DNA from: Bacillota bacterium
GTDB taxonomy: Bacteria > Bacillota > Desulfotomaculia > Desulfotomaculales > JAJYZD01
DNA: 13,479 nt
Assembly: GCA_021800315.1 (NCBI GenBank)
Contig: JAJYZD010000089.1
Location: 1 to 13,479 of the forward strand
Reading direction: 5' to 3'
Of the stretch, positions 1 through 7,462 are shown in pieces (the first letter of the stretch is position 1; every line of letters begins with the position of its first letter). The notes beneath the pieces were generated by a model, which saw only the letters and a program-made list of their open reading frames with translations, did not search any database and was not told where the DNA came from. The translations under genes and the position numbers were made by a program.

Positions 1-1568
1 TACCGGAGTCCCTCCTCCTCCATGGCCCGGAACAGGCCGGATAAAACGGCCGGGTCGGCCTCCCGCAGAAGCACCGGGCAGGTCCGCACGAAGTCGTGTT
101 TCAAGTCCGACATGAGCATGCCGGCGGCGCAAAAGATGGATGACTGGCCCGGCACGACGACCACCGGGATCTCCAGTTCCGCGGCGATGCGGCAGGCGTG
201 GGTGGGGCCGGCGCCGCCGGCCACCACCAGGGGGAAGTCGCGCGGGTCGTCCCCCCGCTTCACCGTCACTTCCCGCACCCCGGCCGCCATGTTGACGTTG
301 ATCAGGTCGTACATGCCGGCCGCCGCCTCCACCACTTCCAGGCCCATCGGCGCGGCCACCCGCTCCCCGATGGCCCGGGCCGCCCGGTCCCCGGACAACC
401 GGATCCGTCCGCCGGCGAAGTAGTCCGGGTCGAGGTAGCCCAGCACGAGGTCGGCGTCGGTGCAGGTGGGCAAAAGGCCGCGGCCGTAACAGGCCGGGCC
501 CGGGTCCGCCCCGGCGCTCCCGGGCCCCATGCGCAAGAGGCCCCCCTCGTCGATCCAGCCGATGGAACCCCCGCCGGCGCCGATGGTGACGATGTCCAGC
601 ATGGGCAGGGCCAGCCGCAGCCGGTTGATTTCCCCCTCGCTGGTTACCAGGGGGATCCCGTTCTTGACCAGGGAGGCGTCGAAGCTGGTGCCGCCCATGT
701 CCACCGTCAGGCAGCCGGGGAAGTCGTGGACCGCGGTGTAGGCCACGCCGGCCACCGGTCCCCCGGCCGGTCCGGACAGCAGGGTCAGGGCCGCCCTTGA
801 TGCCGCTATCTCCGGGGCCACCACCCCCCCGTTGGACTGCATGATCAAAAGGGTGCCGGTAAAACCGGCCGCCGTCAGCCTGGCCGTCAGGTTGCGCAGA
901 TATCGCTCCAGCACCGGCCCCACGTAGGAATTGAGAGCCGTGGTGCTCAGGCGGTCGTAAAAGCGGATGGAGGGCAGAAGCTCGCTGGAAACGGTCAGAT
1001 AGGCTTCGGGCAGCCTTTCCCGGAGAGTGCGGGCGGCTTTCTCCTCGTGGCCGGCGTTGGCGAAGGAGTTCATGAAACAGACCGCCACCGCCTGCACGCC
1101 TTCGGCGCGGAAGAGGTCCACGGCCTCGACCACGTCCTCCTCCGCCAGCGGCTGCAGCACCGTGCCCCGGTAGTCGGTCCGTTCCGTCACCGGCCGGCGT
1201 AAGCGACGCTCCACCAGCGGTTCCACGTTGGTATAACGGTTGTTGTACTGCTCTTCCCGGATGCCGCGCCGCATCTCCAGGGCGTCGCGCAGTCCCCGGG
1301 TGGTCAGCAGGGCGGTTTTGGCCCCGTTCCCCGTCAGGACCGCGTTGGTGGTCACCGTCGTGCCGTGCACGATCAGTTCCACCTGGGCCAGAAACAGCGA
1401 AAGCTCCAGATCCAGATCGAGGGCCATCTCGGCCAGGCCCGCCATAAAGCCCGCCGAGGGATCACCCGGCGTGGTCAGCACCTTGTAGACGCCCGCGGCC
1501 AGGTCCGGGCCGGTCAAGAGGAAATCGGTAAACGTTCCCCCCACGTCGATACCGATCCTGTAACTCAT
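1..1568 (-). CDS. Hydantoinase/oxoprolinase-family ATP-dependent lactamase, subunit A (HyuA-like), partial
   Basis: The reading frame starts with ATG at 1568 and stays open to the window edge, so about 522 codons are visible of a family that usually has about 650-700. The first ATP-binding motif is DVGGTFTD at residues 8-15, HGTTVTTNAV is at about 68-77, and a second phosphate motif (DMGGTSFD) follows a GPAGG loop. These define the HydantoinaseA_N/Hydantoinase_A pair of the ASKHA-type fold found in N-methylhydantoinase, 5-oxoprolinase and acetone/acetophenone carboxylases. The start is supported by AAAAGGAG at 1577-1584, 8 nt upstream, and by the 18-nt gap after the mutase gene. Known members use ATP to open or carboxylate carbonyl compounds, often together with a HyuB partner, which may lie beyond the left edge. 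With a CoA-transferase and an MCM-like mutase in the same operon, I infer opening of a lactam such as 2-oxoindole-3-acetate, the role proposed for the iaa hydantoinase. Family assignment is firm; substrate is inferred. Confidence 0.9.
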   Translation of the reverse strand, partial: MSYRIGIDVGGTFTDFLLTGPDLAAGVYKVLTTPGDPSAGFMAGLAEMALDLDLELSLFLAQVELIVHGTTVTTNAVLTGNGAKTALLTTRGLRDALEMRRGIREEQYNNRYTNVEPLVERRLRRPVTERTDYRGTVLQPLAEEDVVEAVDLFRAEGVQAVAVCFMNSFANAGHEEKAARTLRERLPEAYLTVSSELLPSIRFYDRLSTTALNSYVGPVLERYLRNLTARLTAAGFTGTLLIMQSNGGVVAPEIAASRAALTLLSGPAGGPVAGVAYTAVHDFPGCLTVDMGGTSFDASLVKNGIPLVTSEGEINRLRLALPMLDIVTIGAGGGSIGWIDEGGLLRMGPGSAGADPGPACYGRGLLPTCTDADLVLGYLDPDYFAGGRIRLSGDRAARAIGERVAAPMGLEVVEAAAGMYDLINVNMAAGVREVTVKRGDDPRDFPLVVAGGAGPTHACRIAAELEIPVVVVPGQSSIFCAAGMLMSDLKHDFVRTCPVLLREADPAVLSGLFRAMEEEGLR

Positions 1569-1586
1569 CAAGGGTTCTCCTTTTAC

Positions 1587-3209
1587 CTAAAATATCGGGG
1601 GCTCCCGGAACTCGCCGAAAACATCCTTGAAGACGCGGGTGATTTCGCCCACGGTGGCGTAAGCCTTCACCGCCGAAAGCAGCACCGGCATGACGTTCCG
1701 CCCGGTGCGGGCCGCGGTTTCCAGTTCGCGTAAGCTCCCGGCCACCAGCCGTTCTTCCCGTTCGGCCTTAACGATCTTCAGCCGCGCCACCTGGCGGGCC
1801 GCCACCCCCGGGTCGTACCGGTGCAGTTCCACGTTGGGTTCGCTCTCGTCCACGACGTACTTGTTGACCCCGACCTTCGTGATACGTCCTTCCTGGACGG
1901 CCTTCTCCTGCTGGTAGGCCTGGCGGGCCACTTCCCGCTGCACCCAGCCGGTTTCCACCGCCCGGGCCATGCCCCCCAACTGTTCGATGCGGGCCATTTC
2001 CTCCCGGACCTTCTCTTCGATCCCGCCGGTCAAAGCTTCGACGTAATAGGAGCCGGCCAGCGGATCGGCCGTGTCCCTGAGACCCATCTCCTCCAGGAGG
2101 ATGTGGTTGGTCATCAGGGAGATGAGGGCCGCCTTTTCCGACGGTATGGTATAGGCCTCGTCGTAGCTGCACAGGGCCTGGGTCTGGGTGCCGGAGAGAG
2201 CGGAGATGAGGGCGTAATAGGCTCCCCGGACGATGTTGTTTTCCGGCTGCTGCCTGGTGAGGCCGGCCCCGCCCCCGCCCGCCAGCATGCGGAACTGCCA
2301 GGAACGGGGATCCCGGGCCTGATAGCGCTCCCTGATCAGCCGCGCCCACAGGCGGCGCGCGGCCCGGAATTTGGCGATTTGTTCGAAGAAGTTGCCGTAG
2401 ATATCCAGGTTGAAAGATATCCGGCCGGCGAAGTCGTCGATGGCCAGCCCCCGCTCCAGCACGTGGTCGATGTAGGTGGTGGCGATGGCGAACGCGTAGG
2501 CGATTTCCTGGACCGGCGTCGCTCCCGACTCCCGGATATGGTAACCGCAGACGCTGACCGGGTAGCTGCGCGGCAGCCGCCGCACACTGTACTCGATGGT
2601 ATCGCCGATCAGGCGGATGCCGGCGTCCACGGGAAAGATCCACATCCCCCGCCCGATCATCTCTTTCAGAATGTCGTTCTGGGGCGTGGCGCTGATCCGG
2701 TCCAGGGGAAAGCCGTACTTTTCCGCCGTGGCCTGGTACATGGCCAGGGCCACCGAGGCCACGGCGTTGATGGTCAGGCTGGTGCCGGTGCGGGCCAGAT
2801 CGATGCCGGCAAAGGCGATCTCGAAGTCCCGCAGGGTATCCACCGCCATGCCGACGCGCCCCACCTCGCCCTCGGCCAGCGGATCGTCGGAGTCCAGGCC
2901 CATCTGGGTGGGCAGGTCAAAGGCGACGTTCAAACCGGTCTGGCCGTTGGCGATAAGGAACGCAAAGCGCCGGTTGGTTTCCTCCGGCGTGCCGAAACCG
3001 GCGTACTGGCGGATGGTCCAGGGCCGGGAGCGGTACATGCGCGGATGGATGCCCCGGGTAAAGGGGTATTCGCCCGGCTGACCGAGGTCGCGGGCGTAAT
3101 CCAAACCGGCCACGTCGTCGGGCCCGTAGACCGGCTTGACCCGGATGCCCGACTCCAGGATGACTTCCTTGATGTCCTCGCCCTCTTTGACGTAGGTGGT
3201 CCCGGTCAC
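1587..3209 (-). CDS. Acyl-CoA mutase large subunit, methylmalonyl-CoA mutase family (split type)
   Basis: This 540-residue protein is the substrate-binding TIM-barrel half of a coenzyme-B12-dependent carbon-skeleton mutase. It has no C-terminal cobalamin domain, which the preceding gene encodes. Family motifs include RPWTIRQYAGFG (about 63-73), FDLPTQMGLDSD (97-108), QNDILKE (177-183), GYHIRESGA (222-230) and DPLAGSYYVE (382-391). Tyr69 and Arg199 align with Tyr89 and Arg207 of Propionibacterium MCM, which bind the substrate carboxylate. These positions are changed in 2-hydroxyisobutyryl- and isobutyryl-CoA mutases, so a dicarboxylic (succinyl/malonyl-type) acyl-CoA is likely. Two normally conserved stretches differ: HxQT is L-A-G-G (309-312) and SLHTN is TQALC (343-347), which may widen the pocket. 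The start is GTG; GTGA overlaps the stop of the small subunit by 4 nt, with GGAAGGGG upstream. In this context I infer an aryl-succinyl-CoA mutase, such as (2-aminophenyl)succinyl-CoA mutase. Ordinary methylmalonyl-CoA mutase remains possible. Confidence 0.92.
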   Translation of the reverse strand: MTGTTYVKEGEDIKEVILESGIRVKPVYGPDDVAGLDYARDLGQPGEYPFTRGIHPRMYRSRPWTIRQYAGFGTPEETNRRFAFLIANGQTGLNVAFDLPTQMGLDSDDPLAEGEVGRVGMAVDTLRDFEIAFAGIDLARTGTSLTINAVASVALAMYQATAEKYGFPLDRISATPQNDILKEMIGRGMWIFPVDAGIRLIGDTIEYSVRRLPRSYPVSVCGYHIRESGATPVQEIAYAFAIATTYIDHVLERGLAIDDFAGRISFNLDIYGNFFEQIAKFRAARRLWARLIRERYQARDPRSWQFRMLAGGGGAGLTRQQPENNIVRGAYYALISALSGTQTQALCSYDEAYTIPSEKAALISLMTNHILLEEMGLRDTADPLAGSYYVEALTGGIEEKVREEMARIEQLGGMARAVETGWVQREVARQAYQQEKAVQEGRITKVGVNKYVVDESEPNVELHRYDPGVAARQVARLKIVKAEREERLVAGSLRELETAARTGRNVMPVLLSAVKAYATVGEITRVFKDVFGEFREPPIF

Positions 3210-3616
3210 TTACCGCTCACCCCTTCCTTTGCCCCGCTCTCCTGAAAAAAGCCCAGTATATCGGCGAAGGACGACCCGCCGGGGAAAACGGCCCGCACCC
3301 CCAGGGCTTTCAGCCCGGCCACGTCCGGTGCCGGAACGACCCCGCCCACCACCACCCCGATATCGGCGGCGTTCCTCGCCGCCAGTTCGGCCAGCACTTT
3401 TTCCGCCGCCCAGAGATGGGCGCCGGACAGGACGCTCAAGCCGACGAAGTCGGCGTCCTCTTGCACCGCTACCGCGGCTATCTGGGCGGGCGTCTTGTGC
3501 AGGCCGGTGTAAACGACCTCCATGCCGGCATCCCGCAGCAGGTAGGCTATGGTCTTGGCCCCGCGGTCATGGCCGTCCAGGCCCGGTTTGGCGATCAGGA
3601 CGCGCAAGCGTCGCAC
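3206..3616 (-). CDS. Acyl-CoA mutase small subunit, cobalamin-binding
   Basis: This 136-residue protein consists only of a B12-binding Rossmann-like domain. The base-off/His-on motif DxHxxG is present as D14-G-H16-D-R-G19. Further typical elements are SVLSGAH at about 81-87 and GGVVP at about 110-114. The length matches the separate small subunits of split mutases such as 2-hydroxyisobutyryl-CoA mutase (about 136 residues). It starts with GTG at 3616 after AAAGGGGG at about 3627-3634, and its stop overlaps the large-subunit start by 4 nt (GTGA), which suggests translational coupling and 1:1 assembly. It binds adenosylcobalamin and closes over the large subunit. It cannot act alone, so its substrate is whatever the large subunit accepts. 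Confidence 0.95.
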   Translation of the reverse strand: MRRLRVLIAKPGLDGHDRGAKTIAYLLRDAGMEVVYTGLHKTPAQIAAVAVQEDADFVGLSVLSGAHLWAAEKVLAELAARNAADIGVVVGGVVPAPDVAGLKALGVRAVFPGGSSFADILGFFQESGAKEGVSGK

Positions 3617-3655
3617 ACGGCCAACCCCCTTTGCGTTGTAATTCCCGTCCCCGGT

Positions 3656-4849
3656 TCAAATAATGTGTTGCGCCGCCAGTGCGGCCAGGGTATCCTCGTC
3701 CAGCCCCAGGTCCCCCCCGTATATTTCCCGGTTGTGCTCGCCCAGCCGCGGCGGGAAGGAAATGCTCTTCGGGCCGGCGGCCGGGCAGGGCGGAGGCGCC
3801 AGGACCAGGTCCGTCCCCGTCACCGGATCACGGCTGGCCAGCAAGTGGTCCCGGACCAGCGGATCGGCCGCCACCGCGGCCAGATCCCGCACCGGGGCCA
3901 CCGGTACCCCGGCCCCGCGCAACAGTTCCACCAGGGCGGCGGATCCGAAGGCGCGCGTAAGACGGCCGATCCCGATGTTCAGGTTGGCCACGTCCCGGAT
4001 GCGGCCGGCGTTGGTGTCGTACTCCCGGCGGTCCAGGCCGGCAAAAGGGCCGAGTTCCACCAGGGAGCGCCACTGCCGGTCGTTGCCCACCGCCAGGTAA
4101 ACGTAACCGTCCATGGCAGGGTAGACGGACACCGGGGCGAAAAACTCGTGGGTATTACCGCGCCGGCCCATCCGGACGCCGAAGCTCAAAAAAAGGCTTA
4201 AGGGGACGGCGAGCCAGGAGCAGGCGCTCTGGAACATGGAGATGTCCAGCCGGCTACCCCCGCCGCCGGCGGCCCTTTTGTACAGGGCCTTCATGACCTG
4301 GCCGTAGGCGTGCTCGGCCGTGCCCAGATCAATGAAGGGCACGCTGGTGGCCAGGGGCGGACCGCCCGCCTCCCCGTTCAAATCCATGAGGCCGCTTTTG
4401 GCCTGCAGCACCGGATCGTAAGCCGCCTCATCCGACTCCGGACCGAAGCCGGTCACCCCGAGCCAGATCAACTCAGGCCGGACCGGCCGCAGGTCTTCGT
4501 AAGCGATGCCCAGTTTGGCGTAGTTCCTGGGCAACTGGTTGGTGCAGAAGACGTCCACTTTGAGCCGGTCGATCATTTGATGGAGCAATTCCCGGCCGCG
4601 CGCCCCGGCCAGGTTGAGGGTGACGGCCTGTTTGCCGGCGTTGATGGGCAGAAAGTAGCTGTTCATGCCCCGCTCGCCCAGGCGGTCTTCCCCCACGAAA
4701 CGGTTCGGATCGCCGCGGGCGGGGTCCTCGATTCTGATCACCCGGGCCCCGTCCAGGGCCAGACGGTAGGTCAGCCAGGGAATGACCGTGGCCTGCTCCA
4801 GGCTCAAAACCGTGAGACCGCTCAAAAGACCTTCGTCGGTGATCGTCAT
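3656..4849 (-). CDS. Class III CoA-transferase (CaiB/BaiF family)
   Basis: This 397-residue protein moves CoA between a CoA ester and a free acid through a glutamyl/aspartyl-CoA-type mechanism. The N-terminus (GLTVLSLEQATVIPWLTYRLALDGARVIRIEDP, spanning about 11-43), the segment with LAGARGRELLHQM, and the G-FGP loop (about 134-137) are typical of the family. Asp174 in PFIDLGTAEHAYG fits the catalytic aspartate position. The frame is open further upstream, but family similarity begins at the ATG at 4849, which follows GAAGG and sits 14 nt after the preceding stop. In Aromatoleum a family-III enzyme (IaaL) transfers CoA from succinyl-CoA to phenylsuccinate-type acids in anaerobic indoleacetate degradation. 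Being directly upstream of the mutase genes, this enzyme probably makes the mutase substrate. Family is firm; the CoA donor and acceptor are inferred. Confidence 0.92.
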   Translation of the reverse strand: MTITDEGLLSGLTVLSLEQATVIPWLTYRLALDGARVIRIEDPARGDPNRFVGEDRLGERGMNSYFLPINAGKQAVTLNLAGARGRELLHQMIDRLKVDVFCTNQLPRNYAKLGIAYEDLRPVRPELIWLGVTGFGPESDEAAYDPVLQAKSGLMDLNGEAGGPPLATSVPFIDLGTAEHAYGQVMKALYKRAAGGGGSRLDISMFQSACSWLAVPLSLFLSFGVRMGRRGNTHEFFAPVSVYPAMDGYVYLAVGNDRQWRSLVELGPFAGLDRREYDTNAGRIRDVANLNIGIGRLTRAFGSAALVELLRGAGVPVAPVRDLAAVAADPLVRDHLLASRDPVTGTDLVLAPPPCPAAGPKSISFPPRLGEHNREIYGGDLGLDEDTLAALAAQHII

Positions 4850-4863
4850 GCACCGCCTTCTTT

Positions 4864-5271
4864 TTAGTGGCAGGTTCCCAGAAACGGTACGCCCAGCGCC
4901 TCGACCAGGTCTTCGAAGCCGCGGGCCCGGAGTTCGTCGCGCCCGGCCGGGACGAAAAAGAGGACCTCCCCCCGGCGGATCAGGCGACGTAAAGCCGCCA
5001 CGGGATCGGGCGCCAGCCGCCCCGGATCGGCCCACCTTGCGCCGTCCGGCACGACGAGCAGGAGGTCGTACCCGCCCGGACACCGGTAGCGGTCCGCCCC
5101 GGCCCGGGCCCGGCCTCCCGCTATGTCCCACACCAGTACGGCTCCGGGCGGCGAGGCAAAAGTGGCGCGCTCGACAATACCGATCCGGCCCCCTTTGATC
5201 CGGCCGAAGTAACGGTCCTGCCGGTCCAGGAGGGACTGCCATAGCGCGAGGGCGTCCTGTTCCAAAGCCAT
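4864..5271 (-). CDS. Conserved-looking protein of unknown function, 135 residues
   Basis: I do not recognise this family. The chosen start is ATG at 5271, preceded by GGAAGGGA about 10 nt upstream. It begins 22 nt after the flavoprotein stop and ends 14 nt before the CoA-transferase start, so it is embedded in the operon. The frame is open to 5382, but that extension overlaps the flavoprotein and is probably not used. The protein looks soluble: no signal peptide and no membrane segment. It has an N-terminal helix-like stretch (about residues 3-20), a central part rich in Gly/Arg/Asp with GAVLVWDIAGG and GYDLLLVVPDG, a basic LRRLIRRGEVLFFVPAGRDE region, and ends in GTCH. The alternation of short hydrophobic beta-like strands suggests a small alpha/beta domain. 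It might be an accessory or chaperone subunit for the flavoprotein or the CoA-transferase, but nothing in the sequence shows this. Confidence 0.75.
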   Translation of the reverse strand: MALEQDALALWQSLLDRQDRYFGRIKGGRIGIVERATFASPPGAVLVWDIAGGRARAGADRYRCPGGYDLLLVVPDGARWADPGRLAPDPVAALRRLIRRGEVLFFVPAGRDELRARGFEDLVEALGVPFLGTCH

Positions 5272-5293
5272 CGGAACCCGTCCCTTCCGGAAA

Positions 5294-7249
5294 TTACAGC
5301 CGTACCCCCAGCCGGTAACCGTCGTGGATGGCCTGGTACAGGCCGCGGGGGGAAACGGCGTCCCCCACGATGTAGAGTTCATCCACGGCGAACTCCAAAG
5401 CCGTCAGGAGACCGTTTTCGGGCACCCTGGGCGTTGCGGCCGCCACCGAGTCGTGTTCCACCACGGTTTCCCGGCCTTGCCGGTCCACCAGCCGCACGCT
5501 TTCCGGCCCTATGGCCGCGACCCGGCAGCCGGTCACGACATCGATGTCCAACTCCTCGACCCAGGCCGTGTGCCGCCACTTCCATGTGGGCATGACGTCT
5601 TCGGCCAGGCGCCGCCCTTCCTCGATGATCGTCACCCTGCAGCCGTTTTGGGCCAGGTACTCGCCCGTGACCAGGCCCACCTTGCCGCCGCCCAGGACGG
5701 TTACCCTCGGCCCCGGCGGGACCGCCGAAACGGCGTCGAGCAAGACACCCGCCGGATCCAGGGCCGACCACCGGGTCCGGTCTACGGCCGAACCGCAGGC
5801 CAGGACCACCACGTCCGTATCCGGACATTTTTGGCGGTAGTATTCGGCCGAGAAGGCCGTATCCAGCCGGAGGTCTATGCCCAGTTTGGCCACCTGCGCC
5901 GCGTAGTAGCCGGTCAGTTGGGCGAGGTCGCTCCGGTTGGCCAGGTCCCGGTCCACCAGGAGGCTCAACTGTCCGCCCAGCCGCCGGCGACGCTCGCACA
6001 GCGTCACCCGGTGACCCCTGCGGGCCGCCGTGACGGCGCATTCCAGGCCCGCCGGGCCGCCGCCCACGACCACGATGTTTTTCCGTACCACGGCCGGAGC
6101 CGGGTGGTAGACCGGCTCGACTTCATGGCCCAGCGCGGGGTTGACGGTGCACAGGTAGGGGAGGTCACGGAACAGCCGGGACAGGCACAACATGCAGCCG
6201 ATGCACGGCTTGATATCCTCCGGACGGTTTTCCGCCAGCTTGTGCAGGCGCTGCGGGTCGGCCAAAAAGGGCCGGCAGACTTCCCAGAAGTCGAACTCGC
6301 CCGCGGCGATTGAATGGTCGGCCATCCCGGCGTCCGGCAGGCGCACCCCGAAGGCGACCGGTACTTCGCCGACGGCCTTTTTCGCCCGGGCCGCCAGGTA
6401 GTTCCAGTGACCGGGCGCCACGTCGCGGGCGATGGAGGAAACCGGTGATTCCTGCCAGCCCACGGTCACGCTGATCATGTCCACCCCGGCTCCGGCCGCT
6501 ATCTTCATCAGTTCCAGGCACTCTTCCTCGTCGTTGCCGCCGTACCGGTCCATCAGTTCGGCGCCGTTCAGGCGGGCGCACAAGGGGTGATCGTCGCCGA
6601 TGGCCTCCTTGATGGCGTAGATCAACTCCACCATGAAACGCGCGCGCCCCTCGATGCTCCCCCCGTATTCGTCGGTCCGGCGGTTGGTGAAGCGGGAGTT
6701 AAAATTCGCCAGCAGGTAGCCCATGAAGCTGGTGATTTCCACACCGTCGAAGCCGGCCTTGATCGCCCGCCTGGCGGCCGCGGCGTATTCCGCTATCGTC
6801 GTCCGGATCTCCTCCCGGCTCATCTCCCGCGGCGGCCGGAAGTGGGGCAGGGTCTGGGGCACCGCGGACGGCTGCACGCAGTAGCCGAGGTCGATCCCCC
6901 CGTAACGCCCGCAGTGCAGAAGTTGCTGGATGGCCACCGCTTTCTGCTCGTGGATGTAGCCGGCGATGACTTCGAACTCGGGCAGGAACCTGTCGTCGTA
7001 GATGGCCACCTGGCGCCAGTAGGCCTTGCCCTCGCCGCGCGGATCGGGATACGCTCCCTGGTTGGTGATGATGCCGGCCCCGGTCTGGGCGACAACCCGC
7101 ATGCGGGCCAGTTCCCGGGGGGTGATATAGCCGTCCCGGCTATTGTAGTTGGATACTCAGCAGGCCGCGTACTTGACCCGGTTCCTGGTAGTAAAGGGAC
7201 CGATCCGGCCGCTCTGAAAGATGTGCGGCCAGGCGCCTGGTTTGGTCAT
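5294..7249 (-). CDS. TMADH/FadH-type flavin oxidoreductase with in-frame UGA (candidate selenoprotein)
   Basis: This is an old-yellow-enzyme-family protein with the three-part layout of trimethylamine dehydrogenase and 2,4-dienoyl-CoA reductase: an FMN TIM barrel (about 1-370), a [4Fe-4S] site with Cys349, 352, 355 and 367, and an FAD/NAD(P) Rossmann region (VVGGGPAG about 395-402; VLGGGKVG further on). ATG at 7249 follows a perfect GGAGG (7258-7262, 8 nt away). Codons 1-30 read as a normal family N-terminus (GPF-TTRNRVKYAAC). Codon 31 is TGA (7157-7159), and the frame then continues as a normal family sequence to 5294. Codon 31 aligns with Cys30 of TMADH (covalent FMN link) and Cys26 of YqjM, so selenocysteine is the likely reading, giving 651 residues. 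Starting instead at ATG 7102 would remove the first barrel strand and lacks an RBS. The usual catalytic pair (His/His or Tyr/His) is Thr173/Met176, so the chemistry is uncertain: a CoA-ester or indole-ring redox step in this pathway is a guess. A nonsense mutation or sequencing error is the alternative. Confidence 0.82.
7127..7159 (-). promoter_or_regulatory. Candidate bacterial SECIS element (UGA plus hairpin)
   Basis: TGA at 7157-7159 is followed, after 13 nt, by a perfect 6-bp stem ATAGCC/GGCTAT (7138-7143 and 7127-7132) with loop GGGAC (7133-7137). The loop starts 19 nt downstream of the UGA. Bacterial SECIS models require a short stem, a G in the first two loop positions and about 16-37 nt between UGA and loop. 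In E. coli fdhF the loop GGUCU starts 18 nt after the UGA. The match to this geometry is close. Function would require SelB, SelA/SelC and SelD elsewhere in the genome, which cannot be seen here. Confidence 0.68.
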
Positions 7250-7257
7250 GGCCGAAA

Positions 7258-7262
7258 CCTCC
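7258..7262 (-). promoter_or_regulatory. Ribosome binding site that fixes the flavoprotein start
   Basis: GGAGG lies 8 nt upstream of ATG 7249. It decides between this start, which requires reading through UGA at codon 31, and the internal ATG at 7102, which has no purine-rich sequence in front of it. Confidence 0.8.
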
Positions 7263-7295
7263 GGATAAAATTAGAATACTCGGAGAAATCAGACC

Positions 7296-7310
7296 GCAAG
7301 TTCCGTGCCA
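7296..7310 (-). promoter_or_regulatory. Sigma-54 (-24/-12) promoter of the flavoprotein-mutase operon
   Basis: On the minus strand the sequence is TGGCACGGAACTTGC, which matches the sigma-54 consensus TGGCAC-N5-TTGC at every fixed base. The GG and GC dinucleotides are separated by exactly 10 nt. Transcription should start near 7285, giving a leader of about 35 nt before ATG 7249. The next gene upstream encodes a sigma-54 activator, and three operator copies lie 51-170 nt upstream. Confidence 0.9.
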
Positions 7311-7360
7311 CCGCCTGGGCTCGCACGCAAGCCGTTTTCTCGTTGCAGACCACCCCCTGC

Positions 7361-7378
7361 TGGTGTATATCTGCACCA
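7361..7378 (-). promoter_or_regulatory. Activator-binding site (UAS) copy 1
   Basis: Minus-strand TGGTGCAGATATACACCA is an inverted repeat TGGTG-N8-CACCA. It is centred about 60 nt upstream of the sigma-54 promoter and is the closest of three copies. The 18-bp length equals that of classical TyrR boxes, consistent with the TyrR-like helix-turn-helix of the neighbouring regulator, although the base sequence differs. Confidence 0.72.
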
Positions 7379-7442
7379 GTGACCGGAATACTCCCGACAA
7401 CGATAACCTGTTTTGCGTCGCCAGTTGTACAACCAGCCCCAG

Positions 7443-7460
7443 TGGTGCACTATCTCACCA
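7443..7460 (+). promoter_or_regulatory. Activator-binding site (UAS) copy 2
   Basis: TGGTGCACTATCTCACCA has the same TGGTG-N8-CACCA inverted repeat as copy 1. It is 20 bp (about two helical turns) from copy 3 and about 140 nt upstream of the sigma-54 promoter, a normal enhancer distance. Confidence 0.75.
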
Positions 7461-7462
7461 TC

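Noticed and set aside
1821..3245. 474-codon open frame on the plus strand
   Set aside because: It is antisense to the mutase gene, with shadow composition due to high GC, and has no recognisable domain. The same applies to plus-strand frames at 198-800, 5324-6313, 6587-7642, 7413-8357 and 11709-12917.
3656..5242. CoA-transferase with a 131-residue N-terminal extension
   Set aside because: The extension overlaps the 135-residue gene in another frame, has low-complexity Gly/Pro/Arg composition and no family likeness. Similarity and RBS place the start at 4849.
5294..7102. Flavoprotein starting at the internal ATG 7102
   Set aside because: It lacks an RBS and the first strand of the FMN barrel, while clear family sequence and a perfect RBS lie upstream across the UGA.
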